Assembly (NCBI GenBank): GCA_002394725.1
Contig: DGUQ01000150.1
Coordinates: 491 to 6,087, forward strand
Source of the DNA: Ruminococcaceae bacterium UBA4306
GTDB taxonomy: Bacteria > Bacillota > Clostridia > Oscillospirales > Acutalibacteraceae
Direction: 5' to 3'
DNA length: 5,597 nt
The notes beneath the pieces are model-generated. The model was not told the origin of the DNA. It worked only from the letters and a program-made list of their open reading frames with translations, and did no database searches. The translations under genes and the position numbers were made by a program. Each line of letters begins with the position of its first letter. Positions within the stretch are counted from its first letter, which is position 1. This document shows positions 1 to 5,550 of the stretch, one piece after another.

Positions 1-758
1 AAGCCGAAGTTGAACTTGTCCTCGTTCTTGAAGGTGACCTTGGTGGGCGTACCGTTCTCGTTGACCTCGTAGTCAACGAACTTCTTCCAGACACGCTCCT
101 TGGTATCGGTATTCTCCACCTTTGCGGCGGCGATCGCCTTGGTGGAGGTCAGCTCGGGGATCGGCTCACCCTTGGGGTTGAGGACGATGGCGTAGAAGAT
201 ACAATCCTGCTCGCCGACTGCCATCTCGCCGTGGGGCGTATTGGAATCGAAGTAGATGGTATCGCCGGGGCCGAGGATCTCCTTATGATCGCCGACCTGT
301 ACCATCAGCTGTCCCTCGATAACGATATCGATCTCCTGACCGTCATGGGTGGTCAGCTCCATGGGCTTACTCTGCGCCTCGGGATTGTATTTACTCTTGA
401 CATACAAGGGCTCCGCGATACGGTTCTGGAACGCGTAGGCGAGGTTATAATAGGTCATGCCGTGCGCCTGAGAGACCTTTTGACCGAGTCCGCGACGGGT
501 CACGGTGTAGGATTTGAGGTTCGGGGAGATACCCTCGATGATCTCGGTGACATTGACGTTCAGCGCCTGAGAGACGCGGTAGATGAACGCGAAGTTGAGA
601 TCCTGCTCACCTGATTCACAGGCGATGTACTCCTCTTCGGTGACGTCGGTGAACGCCGCCATCTCGGCGATGGTCTTGCCCTCGAGCTCGCGCAGCTCAC
701 GAATTCGGGTCGCCATTTCTTTTATTTTCGTGTCTAAAGCTGTCGTGTTGTAGTCCAT
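1..758 (-). CDS. XRE-family/cupin protein, N-terminal part of a probable XRE-cupin-acyl-CoA synthetase (truncated by window edge)
   Basis: 252 codons are visible, and the reading frame stays open off the left edge. The start ATG (758-756) has a GAGGTG ribosome binding site just upstream. Residues about 11-75 form an XRE-type helix-turn-helix. Residues about 130-195 form a small cupin barrel with candidate metal ligands H138, E142 and H176 (in TPHGE). The last visible residues, FKNEDKFNFG, match FRNEDKFNFA in the complete paralogue (1603-3867), at the exact point where that protein enters its AMP-binding ligase domain. I therefore infer that this gene also continues into a ligase of about 500 residues. 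The two proteins share blocks such as KSYTVTRRG and the cupin core but differ at most other positions, so they are diverged paralogues. The gene lies behind a T-box leader with a probable Val (GUA) specifier. Without the C-terminus, a stand-alone XRE-cupin regulator cannot be fully excluded. Confidence 0.85.
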   Translation of the reverse strand, partial: MDYNTTALDTKIKEMATRIRELRELEGKTIAEMAAFTDVTEEEYIACESGEQDLNFAFIYRVSQALNVNVTEIIEGISPNLKSYTVTRRGLGQKVSQAHGMTYYNLAYAFQNRIAEPLYVKSKYNPEAQSKPMELTTHDGQEIDIVIEGQLMVQVGDHKEILGPGDTIYFDSNTPHGEMAVGEQDCIFYAIVLNPKGEPIPELTSTKAIAAAKVENTDTKERVWKKFVDYEVNENGTPTKVTFKNEDKFNFG

Positions 759-797
759 AACACACCTCATTCATGTTTTCGGAACCGGAGTGGATCA

Positions 798-921
798 GTT
801 AACGGTTAACGGTTAATGGTTAACGGTTGTGGGAAACGCTTCGCGTTTTTGATTCCTAATAGAATTGATTGAGCGAAGCGAGATACCTTCACCATTCACC
901 GTTCACCGTTCACCATTCACC
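798..921. repeat. Inverted heptamer-repeat element in the leader of the first gene
   Basis: Two short tandem arrays face each other. At 798-828 there are four copies of GTTAAYG plus GTT. At 888-921 there are four copies of TTCACCR plus TTCACC, which on the other strand read GGTGAAY. The two heptamers differ mainly by T versus G at one position, so the arrays are an imperfect inverted pair. Inside them, CGCTTCGC (837-844) and GCGAAGCG (873-880) are exact inverted copies, and AAACGC-TTC-GCGTTT (834-848) is a local hairpin. The element fills the space between the T-box terminator and the start codon, so it is transcribed only on read-through. It could be a small non-autonomous repeat; no terminal duplication was recognised. 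Confidence 0.7.
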
Positions 922-966
922 AAAAATATAGCGCTCATCCCAAAGCAATCACTTTGAGACGAGCGC
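922..966 (-). terminator. T-box 1 intrinsic terminator
   Basis: On the minus strand, GCGCTCGTCTCAAAG (966-952) pairs along its full length with CTTTGGGATGAGCGC (945-931) around a 6-nt loop: 15 base pairs with two G-U wobbles. TATA and then TTTTT follow (926-922). The CTCAA inside the 5' arm can instead pair with TTGAG at the start of the T-box motif, so terminator and antiterminator are mutually exclusive. This is the classical arrangement for transcriptional T-boxes. Confidence 0.9.
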
Positions 967-1273
967 ATAACACCCGCGGTACCACTCAAATTGCAGGCTG
1001 ATATCTCAGCTCTGCCACTCTCAGGGTCTGTATCAATCGTCATTGCGAAATCATGGGCTGCGATCGCCGCGGCTCTGTGAGCCTCACAATAACTATCCGA
1101 TATGAACCCCTATGCATTCACGCAGCAATCACGGAGGAGGTCTAATCACGCAAAGCGCTTTCTTCTCCCCGGCTCAGAAGCTACAAACACGGAATCCATC
1201 ATAGGAGCTTGCACCAACCGCTCTTTCTCTGAATGATGAGAGAACCGCGCCCTCTTCGTCATAGCCTTTAGCT
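922..1273 (-). promoter_or_regulatory. T-box riboswitch 1, probable Val specifier (GUA)
   Basis: This leader RNA should bind an uncharged tRNA and allow read-through into the XRE-cupin gene. The T-box core TTGAGTGGTACCGCGG is at 989-974. Its UGGU bulge (984-981) would pair with a tRNA 3' end ACCA, meaning discriminator A. Stem I carries the AG-rich apical region GGTTGGTGCAAGC. The lower helix GAAG/CTTC lies next to the specifier loop, whose 3' strand reads TTT-GTA-G and then CTTC. Taking the triplet one purine before that helix, as in glyQS-type leaders, gives GUA at 1184-1182, i.e. Val. Stem III is GCAG-a-GCTGA/TCAGC-CTGC (about 1014-992). The T-box call is very secure; the specifier is read by eye. 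Cys (UGU, one base earlier) is disfavoured because tRNA-Cys has discriminator U. Confidence 0.92.
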
Positions 1274-1279
1274 CGTCTA

Positions 1280-1308
1280 ATCATATCACATGGTTTTATT
1301 TTTGTCAA
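1280..1308 (-). promoter_or_regulatory. Sigma-A promoter for T-box 1 and the partial XRE-cupin gene
   Basis: A consensus -35 TTGACA (1308-1303) is followed by exactly 17 bp and then TATGAT (1285-1280). TGA directly before the -10 gives an extended -10 element (TGnTATGAT). Transcription should start near 1273, immediately before T-box stem I. Confidence 0.88.
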
Positions 1309-1318
1309 TATCTAAATT

Positions 1319-1442
1319 GTAGGGGTCGGCGCCGACACGCGTGTCCGACGACCCGCATGACAGAGGCGACTGTTACTTATCTACCGCTTTCGATCTCAAA
1401 AACGCCCGTCATGCTCGGGATGTCGCAAGCGTCATCCCCTAC
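1319..1442. repeat. BIME-like palindromic element (paired inverted REP-type units)
   Basis: The left unit (1319-1355) begins GTAGGGG, ends CCCG and contains two overlapping 12-nt perfect palindromes: GTCGGCGCCGAC (1325-1336) and GACACGCGTGTC (1334-1345). GGGTCG (1323-1328) also pairs with CGACCC (1349-1354). The right unit (1416-1442) is in the opposite orientation. It starts CGGGATG and ends CATCCCCTAC, with a GGGATG/CATCCC hairpin. This GTAGGGG...CCCG / CGGG...CCCCTAC layout is the same as in the element at 4568-4674. It lies just upstream of the T-box 1 promoter and downstream of the complete ligase gene. I see no coding content here. Confidence 0.6.
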
Positions 1443-1492
1443 GGTGTACGCTTCATCTGCTTCGCGTTAAATGGTATTTATCGGAACCGTTT

Positions 1493-1568
1493 CGGGAGGA
1501 GCAAGCCCCTCCCTTACGCTAACGTTTCCGTATCACATATCAATGGGTGAGGGCAAAGCCCTCCCTCC
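1493..1568. repeat. Two further GC-rich palindromic units downstream of the ligase gene
   Basis: The first unit (1493-1517) has a GGGAGG/CCTCCC hairpin and differs from the right unit of the 4568-4674 element at only about three positions. The second holds a perfect hairpin, GAGGGC-AAA-GCCCTC (1549-1563). Neither is followed by a clear T-run on the minus strand. They could stabilise or weakly terminate the ligase mRNA, but they are not a canonical intrinsic terminator. Confidence 0.55.
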
Positions 1569-1570
1569 AC

Positions 1571-1598
1571 CGTTAACCGTTAACTGTTCTCCGTTAAC
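1571..1598. repeat. Heptamer array directly after the ligase stop codon
   Basis: Four 7-nt units occur in a row: CGTTAAC, CGTTAAC, TGTTCTC (degenerate), CGTTAAC. This is the same heptamer (GTTAACG on the other strand) as in the array at 798-828. It begins four bases past the end of the ligase coding sequence at 1603. Confidence 0.65.
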
Positions 1599-1602
1599 CG
1601 AA

Positions 1603-3867
1603 TCACAGCTTATTGCGCTGGATCTTGCCGCTGATGGTCTTGGGCAGGCTGTCCTTGAACACAACGATACGCGGATACTTATAGGGCGCGGTGTGCTTCT
1701 TGACGTAGTCCTGGATCTCTTTCTTCAAGTCGTCGGTACCCTCGGTGCCCTTGACCAGTACGACGGACGCCTTGACGACCTGACCGCGCACCTCGTCGGG
1801 AGCGGCGGAAACGCCGCATTCGAGGACATAGGGCAGCTCCATGATGACACTCTCGATCTCGAACGGTCCGATACGGTAGCCGGAGCTCTTGATCACGTCA
1901 TCGGTTCTGCCGACATACCAGAAATAGCCGTCCTCATCACGCCACGCGGTATCGCCGGTGTGATACATGCCGTCGTGCCACGCCTCTTTGGTGGCTTCTT
2001 CATTATTATAATAGCCCTTAAAGAGACCGCAGGGAACGCGCTTGTCGGTGCGGATGATGATCTCACCGGGCTCGCCGTCGGGAACGGGATTGCCGTCGGG
2101 ATCAACGATATCGATGTCATAGCCGGGGATGGGCTTACCCATCGAGCCGAGCTTGGGTGTGGTGCCGAAGAGGTTGCCGATGGTGAGGGTGGTCTCGGTC
2201 TGACCGAAGCCCTCCATGATCCTGAGCCCCGTCGCCTTGCGGAACTGACGCCAGACCTCGGGATTGAGCGCCTCGCCCGCGGTGGTCATATGGGTGATGC
2301 TCGACAGATCGTACTTGCTCAGATCCTCCTTGATCATCATGCGCAGCATGGTAGGCGGCGCGCAGAAGGTGGTGATGTTATATTTCTTGAACATCGGCAG
2401 GATGTCGTCCGCGTGGAAGCGGTCGAAGTCATAGGTGAATACAGCGCCCTCACTGAGCCACTGACCGTAGAGCTTACCCCATAACGCCTTGCCCCAACCG
2501 GTATCGGAGATGGTGAAATGCAAGCCGTCGGGATCCACGCCGTGCCAGTATTTGGCAGTCACATAGTGACCGAGCGCGTATTTATAGCTATGGTTGGCGA
2601 TCTTCGGGTAACCTGTCGTACCCGAGGTGAAGAACATGACCATGGTGTCGTCGCCGCAGGGAGTATCGACCGTGCGGTAATAATGGGTGGAGTACATCTC
2701 AAACTCCGCGTCAAAATCATGCCAGCCCTCTCTTGTACCGCCGACCATGATCTTGGTCTGCAGGGTCGGAGAGGTCTTTTGCGCTTCATCCACGGAATCG
2801 GCGACCAGACCGTCGGCTGTCGCTACGATGGCGGAAACGCCGGCAGACTGGAAGCGGTACTCGAAGTCGTGCTTGAGAAGCTGGTTGGTCGCAGGGATCG
2901 CGATCGCGCCCAGCTTATGCAGCGCGAGCATGCTGAACCAGAACTGATAATGACGCTTTAAGACCAGCATGACGCGGTCGCCCTTCTTGATACCGAGGGA
3001 CTTGAAGTAGTTCGCCGCCTGATTGGAACGGCGCTTCATATCGTTAAAGGTAAAGCGGCGCTCGACCAAATTTTTATCGACATGGAGCATGGCGAGCTTA
3101 TCGGGCGTATTGTTCGCGATCGCGTCAACGCAGTCGAACGCGAAGTTGAACTTATCCTCGTTGCGGAAGCTGATCGCCTTGAGGCAGCCGTCCTCGTCCT
3201 CAAGGGTACGGACAAACTGACCGGTGATGGCGGATTTCTTCTTGACATGCGCCTTCATGACCTCGTCATCACGTTCTTCGGTCTCTTTCTCACCCGGCAG
3301 GATGATGGCAATGAACTTGACGTCCTCGCCGCCGATCGCGATCATGCCGTGAGGCGTGGAGGAATTGTAGTAGATGCTGTCACCTGCGGCGAGCTCCTCA
3401 AAGTTATTGCCGATCTGGATCTTCATCTTTCCCGACAGAACAAAGTCAAATTCCTGTCCGGCGTGCTTGGTAAGGTGGATCGGCTTATTCTGTAAGTTCT
3501 CATTATAATCGTACTTACAGAAATACGGCTCGGCGATCTTGTTCTTGAACATCGGCGCGACGTTGACGATGGAGATGCCCTCCTCCTCGGCAGTCTGTCT
3601 GCCGCCGCCGCGACGGGTCACGGTGTAGCTTTTGAGGCGTGCGGACTCACCCTCTAAGATATCGGTAATGCCCAGCCCGAACGCCAAAGCGCACTTGTGG
3701 ATAAAGGTGAAGGGAAAATCCTCGGTGCCGTTCTCATACGCCTTGTACTCAGAAACGGATACCTCTGTTTTCTCCGCCATTTCCTCAACGGAGAAGCCGC
3801 TGATCTCGCGCATTTCCCGAATACGCTTGGCGACCTCGACAAGTTTTTCGTTATCTACTACTGACAT
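1603..3867 (-). CDS. XRE HTH - cupin - medium-chain acyl-CoA synthetase fusion (AMP-forming), probable branched-chain acyl-CoA ligase
   Basis: 754 residues, complete. Residues 9-71 are an XRE-type helix-turn-helix. Residues about 115-195 are a cupin barrel with candidate ligands H135, E139 and H173 (TPHG). Residues about 235-754 are an adenylate-forming ligase: phosphate loop TSGTTGYPK (414-422), GFGQTE (553-558), TGD (637-639), GRTDD hinge (653-657), GYRIGP (663-668) and the C-terminal catalytic lysine K748 in SGKIQ. All the key motifs are intact, so it should activate an acid to acyl-AMP and then acyl-CoA. The run around 648-671 resembles the ACSM/medium-chain family, whose members accept short, branched or aromatic acids. 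The start at 3867 is preferred over an in-frame ATG at 3903 because GGGAGGA lies 7 nt upstream. Control is by T-box 2 (probable Ile specifier). 2-Methylbutyrate is the inferred substrate; phenylacetate or another medium-chain acid is possible. Confidence 0.93.
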   Translation of the reverse strand: MSVVDNEKLVEVAKRIREMREISGFSVEEMAEKTEVSVSEYKAYENGTEDFPFTFIHKCALAFGLGITDILEGESARLKSYTVTRRGGGRQTAEEEGISIVNVAPMFKNKIAEPYFCKYDYNENLQNKPIHLTKHAGQEFDFVLSGKMKIQIGNNFEELAAGDSIYYNSSTPHGMIAIGGEDVKFIAIILPGEKETEERDDEVMKAHVKKKSAITGQFVRTLEDEDGCLKAISFRNEDKFNFAFDCVDAIANNTPDKLAMLHVDKNLVERRFTFNDMKRRSNQAANYFKSLGIKKGDRVMLVLKRHYQFWFSMLALHKLGAIAIPATNQLLKHDFEYRFQSAGVSAIVATADGLVADSVDEAQKTSPTLQTKIMVGGTREGWHDFDAEFEMYSTHYYRTVDTPCGDDTMVMFFTSGTTGYPKIANHSYKYALGHYVTAKYWHGVDPDGLHFTISDTGWGKALWGKLYGQWLSEGAVFTYDFDRFHADDILPMFKKYNITTFCAPPTMLRMMIKEDLSKYDLSSITHMTTAGEALNPEVWRQFRKATGLRIMEGFGQTETTLTIGNLFGTTPKLGSMGKPIPGYDIDIVDPDGNPVPDGEPGEIIIRTDKRVPCGLFKGYYNNEEATKEAWHDGMYHTGDTAWRDEDGYFWYVGRTDDVIKSSGYRIGPFEIESVIMELPYVLECGVSAAPDEVRGQVVKASVVLVKGTEGTDDLKKEIQDYVKKHTAPYKYPRIVVFKDSLPKTISGKIQRNKL

Positions 3868-3874
3868 AAAGCAT

Positions 3875-3881
3875 TCCTCCC
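3875..3881 (-). promoter_or_regulatory. Ribosome binding site that fixes the ligase start
   Basis: GGGAGGA on the minus strand lies 7 nt before the ATG at 3867. The longer in-frame start at 3903 would place this site inside the coding region and has no comparable site of its own. Confidence 0.85.
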
Positions 3882-3964
3882 GGAAAATATTAGGATTCAA
3901 CAATCAATAATCGAAATTGTGATAAAGCAGTCGGCTTGGGTATACAAGCAGGGTATCACCACAC

Positions 3965-4117
3965 AGGTCTGATCTTTCGGAAAAAGACCTCGCAGTAGCT
4001 CTCAGCCAATCATCGTTCGCGAACTCGATCGTCCGCTCCGATTCTTGGGAGATCCTTGCGTGGGTGCTGTTAGCCAATCAGCGTTCGCCATGCGGCTCCG
4101 CTTCTTGGACGAGCACC
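3965..4117 (-). repeat. Leader segment between T-box 2 terminator and ligase gene, with a duplicated hairpin-forming unit
   Basis: Two imperfect direct copies are present, at 4004-4048 and 4072-4108. On the minus strand each begins CCAAGAA and ends GATTGGCT, with shared CGGAGC and GCGAACG inside. CCAA/TTGG closes each copy as a hairpin. The upstream copy is also closed by GGTGCT (4116-4111) and AGCACC (4067-4062). A further inverted repeat, AGGTCT/AGACCT, spans 3965-3990. No credible coding frame with a ribosome binding site was found here. The function is unknown; RNA structure control or a DNA-binding site for the XRE domain are both conceivable. Confidence 0.5.
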
Positions 4118-4119
4118 GC

Positions 4120-4156
4120 AAAAAAAAAGCTCGCCTCAACATACATTGAGACGAGC
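4120..4156 (-). terminator. T-box 2 intrinsic terminator
   Basis: On the minus strand, GCTCGTCTCAA (4156-4146) pairs with TTGAGGCGAGC (4139-4129) across a 6-nt loop, with one G-U wobble. Nine T follow (4128-4120). The CTCAA of the 5' arm is also complementary to TTGAG in the T-box core, giving the alternative antiterminator. Confidence 0.94.
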
Positions 4157-4466
4157 GTGAAAAATCACATCCGCGGTACCACTCAATTTGCAGTAATACT
4201 ACTGCCACTCTCAGGATCGATATCAATTGTCATTGCGAGGGACGCGTGCGTCTTTGTCCGCGGCAATCTCAACCAATATGAATCCCTATGCCTTTACGCA
4301 GCAATCACGGGGAGTATCTACTCAGCATACACGCGTGCATGGCTTTTCGGGCTCCCGGCTCGGAAGCGATGGGTACTCAGGCTCATTCTATCGGCTCACA
4401 CCAGCCGCCGACTCTCTGAAAAAACAATGCCCTGACCGTCTTCGTCACAGCCTTTATCAATTGTCT
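4120..4466 (-). promoter_or_regulatory. T-box riboswitch 2, probable Ile specifier (AUC)
   Basis: The T-box core TTGAGTGGTACCGCGG is at 4186-4171, with UGGU (4181-4178) predicting a tRNA with discriminator A. Stem I has the apical GGCTGGTGTGAGCC motif. CAGG/CCTG and CATT/AATG form the helix above the specifier loop, and GAAG/CTTC forms the helix below it. The triplet one purine before that lower helix is ATC at 4370-4368, i.e. Ile. Stem III is GCAGTA/TACTGC (4205-4190). Long stretches match T-box 1 well beyond the family's conserved positions, for example GTGATTGCTGCGT and CTGAGAGTGGCAG. The two leaders therefore probably arose by duplication together with their genes. Control would be premature termination when tRNA-Ile is charged and read-through when it is not. 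Confidence 0.93.
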
Positions 4467-4472
4467 GTTAAA

Positions 4473-4501
4473 AATGTATCACAATTATAGAGAAAAGTCA
4501 A
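4473..4501 (-). promoter_or_regulatory. Sigma-A promoter for T-box 2 and the ligase gene
   Basis: TTGACT (4501-4496), a 17-bp spacer, then TACATT (4478-4473) with a TGA extended -10. The geometry is the same as at the T-box 1 promoter. The weaker -10 is offset by the extended element. The start should fall near 4466. Confidence 0.75.
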
Positions 4502-4520
4502 TATGTTTTTTATGACGGAT

Positions 4521-4540
4521 TTACAGTGTGACACTTGTAA
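4521..4540. promoter_or_regulatory. Candidate operator: inverted repeat upstream of the ligase promoter
   Basis: TTACAGTGTGACACTTGTAA contains the perfect palindrome AGTGT-G-ACACT flanked by TTAC/GTAA with one bulged T. It ends 20 bp upstream of the -35 box in AT-rich sequence. It might be a protein-binding site, possibly for an XRE-domain protein, but no matching site precedes the other promoter. Confidence 0.3.
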
Positions 4541-4567
4541 TTTTTTATGAAATTTTCATCGAAATTT

Positions 4568-4674
4568 GTAGGGGAGGGGTTTACTCCTCCCGCAGAAGAC
4601 CGCTTCTGCTATCAAAAACGTAAGATCGGACAGAAACATTTCTACCATACGGGAGCAGCAAGCCGCTCCCCTAC
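4568..4674. repeat. BIME-like palindromic element with 25-bp inverted ends
   Basis: The ends (4568-4592 and 4650-4674) are inverted copies matching at 21 of 25 positions, starting GTAGGGG and ending CCCCTAC. Each end is itself a hairpin: GGGAGG/CCTCCC on the left and GGGAGC/GCTCCC on the right. A third perfect hairpin, GCAGAAG-ACCG-CTTCTGC, is at 4592-4609. The right end overlaps the last codon positions of the transporter gene and supplies its TAG stop (4673-4671). The element could be a non-autonomous mobile repeat or a REP-type structure protecting the transporter mRNA end. Confidence 0.7.
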
Positions 4675-5546
4675 CGATTGCCGCCGCTGCGTTTATTACT
4701 GAGAAAATAATTCAGCACCGCCATCGAAATGATGATGACATAGCCGATCACACTCCAGAGATCGGGCACCTGCTGGAACACGATCAGGCTCATCAGCGAC
4801 GCGAAGATGATCTGGCTGAAATCGTAGACAGAAATCTCCTTGGCAGGCGCGTAGGTATACGCCGCGGTGATAGAGAACTGCGCGAGCGCCGCGCTCACTC
4901 CGGCAGAAAGCAGATACACCCACTGCAGCGCCGTCATCGGGACATAGCCGGCGATCATGATCGGTGTGACGATCAAGGTAGACACCGTCGAGAAGAAGAA
5001 CACGATATACGGGTTGCTCTCCCCCATCAATCCGAGCTTACGCACACAGCCGTATGCCGCGCCTGCGCACACACCGCCCAAGAATCCGACCAAAGCAGGA
5101 ATGAACGCGGCGTTGGCAAAGCTGGGCTTGATAACAAAGACCGTACCGAATAACGCGCCGCCCAGAATCAGCCATTGATAGAGCCTCGGGCGCTCATGGA
5201 TGAAGATGAAGGAGAAGATCACCGCGAAGAACGGCGACATCTTATTAAGGATGGACGCGTCGGACAGCACCAGCGTCTCGAGCGCGTAGTAATTGCAGAC
5301 AACGCCCGTCAAGCCGAACAGCGTCCGCAATACGAGGAACTTCCAACTCCCCTTGACGGTCGGCCGCAGGGGCGCTTTATTCTTCAAAAGAACAATAAAA
5401 GCGATCACCGACGCCATCGCGTTACGGAAAAACACCTTTTGAAACACAGGCAGCTCATCGCCGCTGAGCTTGACGAACATATTCATAAAGGCGAAGAATA
5501 ACGCCGATAAGATCAGAAGCAGGATTCCTTTGGTTCTTTTACTCAC
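4671..5546 (-). CDS. EamA/DMT-superfamily membrane transporter
   Basis: 291 residues, normal for the family. It is almost entirely hydrophobic, with about ten membrane helices in two EamA repeats (roughly residues 7-140 and 150-283). Typical family features are the first-helix FFAFMNMFVK segment, the repeat-end stretch SPFFAVIFSFIFIHERP followed by a new helix, and the basic tail SNKRSGG after the last helix. Family members export or import amino acids, metabolites or nucleotide sugars; the substrate here cannot be read from sequence. The GTG start at 5546 is preferred because GAGGG lies 5 nt upstream. Another in-frame GTG at 5558 would add four residues. The stop codon lies in the palindromic repeat at 4568-4674. 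The gene precedes the T-box 2 promoter, so it is a separate transcription unit, and a link to branched-chain metabolism is only positional. Confidence 0.9.
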   Translation of the reverse strand: MSKRTKGILLLILSALFFAFMNMFVKLSGDELPVFQKVFFRNAMASVIAFIVLLKNKAPLRPTVKGSWKFLVLRTLFGLTGVVCNYYALETLVLSDASILNKMSPFFAVIFSFIFIHERPRLYQWLILGGALFGTVFVIKPSFANAAFIPALVGFLGGVCAGAAYGCVRKLGLMGESNPYIVFFFSTVSTLIVTPIMIAGYVPMTALQWVYLLSAGVSAALAQFSITAAYTYAPAKEISVYDFSQIIFASLMSLIVFQQVPDLWSVIGYVIIISMAVLNYFLSNKRSGGNR

Positions 5547-5550
5547 TTTA

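Noticed and set aside
231..614. Plus-strand open frame of 127 codons
   Set aside because: It is antisense to the XRE-cupin coding region, its composition mirrors that gene, and no family or ribosome binding site was seen.
834..850. Plus-strand terminator (hairpin AAACGC-TTC-GCGTTT followed by TT)
   Set aside because: The T-run is mostly part of the stem and there is no plus-strand gene upstream to terminate.
798..921. CRISPR array
   Set aside because: The repeats are 7 nt with no spacers and face each other in inverted orientation. No cas genes are present.
1341..1550. Plus-strand open frame of 69 codons
   Set aside because: It runs through palindromic repeat units and has no ribosome binding site or family resemblance.
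1471..2484. Long plus-strand open frame of 337 codons
   Set aside because: It lies antisense to the ligase gene, which has full domain motifs and a strong ribosome binding site. Its translation has no recognisable domain and it begins within intergenic palindromic repeats.
3082..3495. Plus-strand open frame of 137 codons, and similar ones at 2518-2961 and 5175-5501
   Set aside because: All are opposite clearly coding frames, and their sequences are typical mirror-frame products.
1181..4371. Reading the T-box specifiers as Cys (UGU) and His (CAU), one base earlier
   Set aside because: The base after CAU would be C rather than a purine. The UGGU bulge predicts discriminator A, whereas tRNA-Cys has U and tRNA-His has C. 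The GUA/AUC frame sits one purine before the GAAG/CTTC helix in both leaders.
4002..4490. Short open frames on both strands over the T-box 2 region
   Set aside because: They overlap the T-box, its terminator and the duplicated leader hairpins. There are no ribosome binding sites or recognisable domains.
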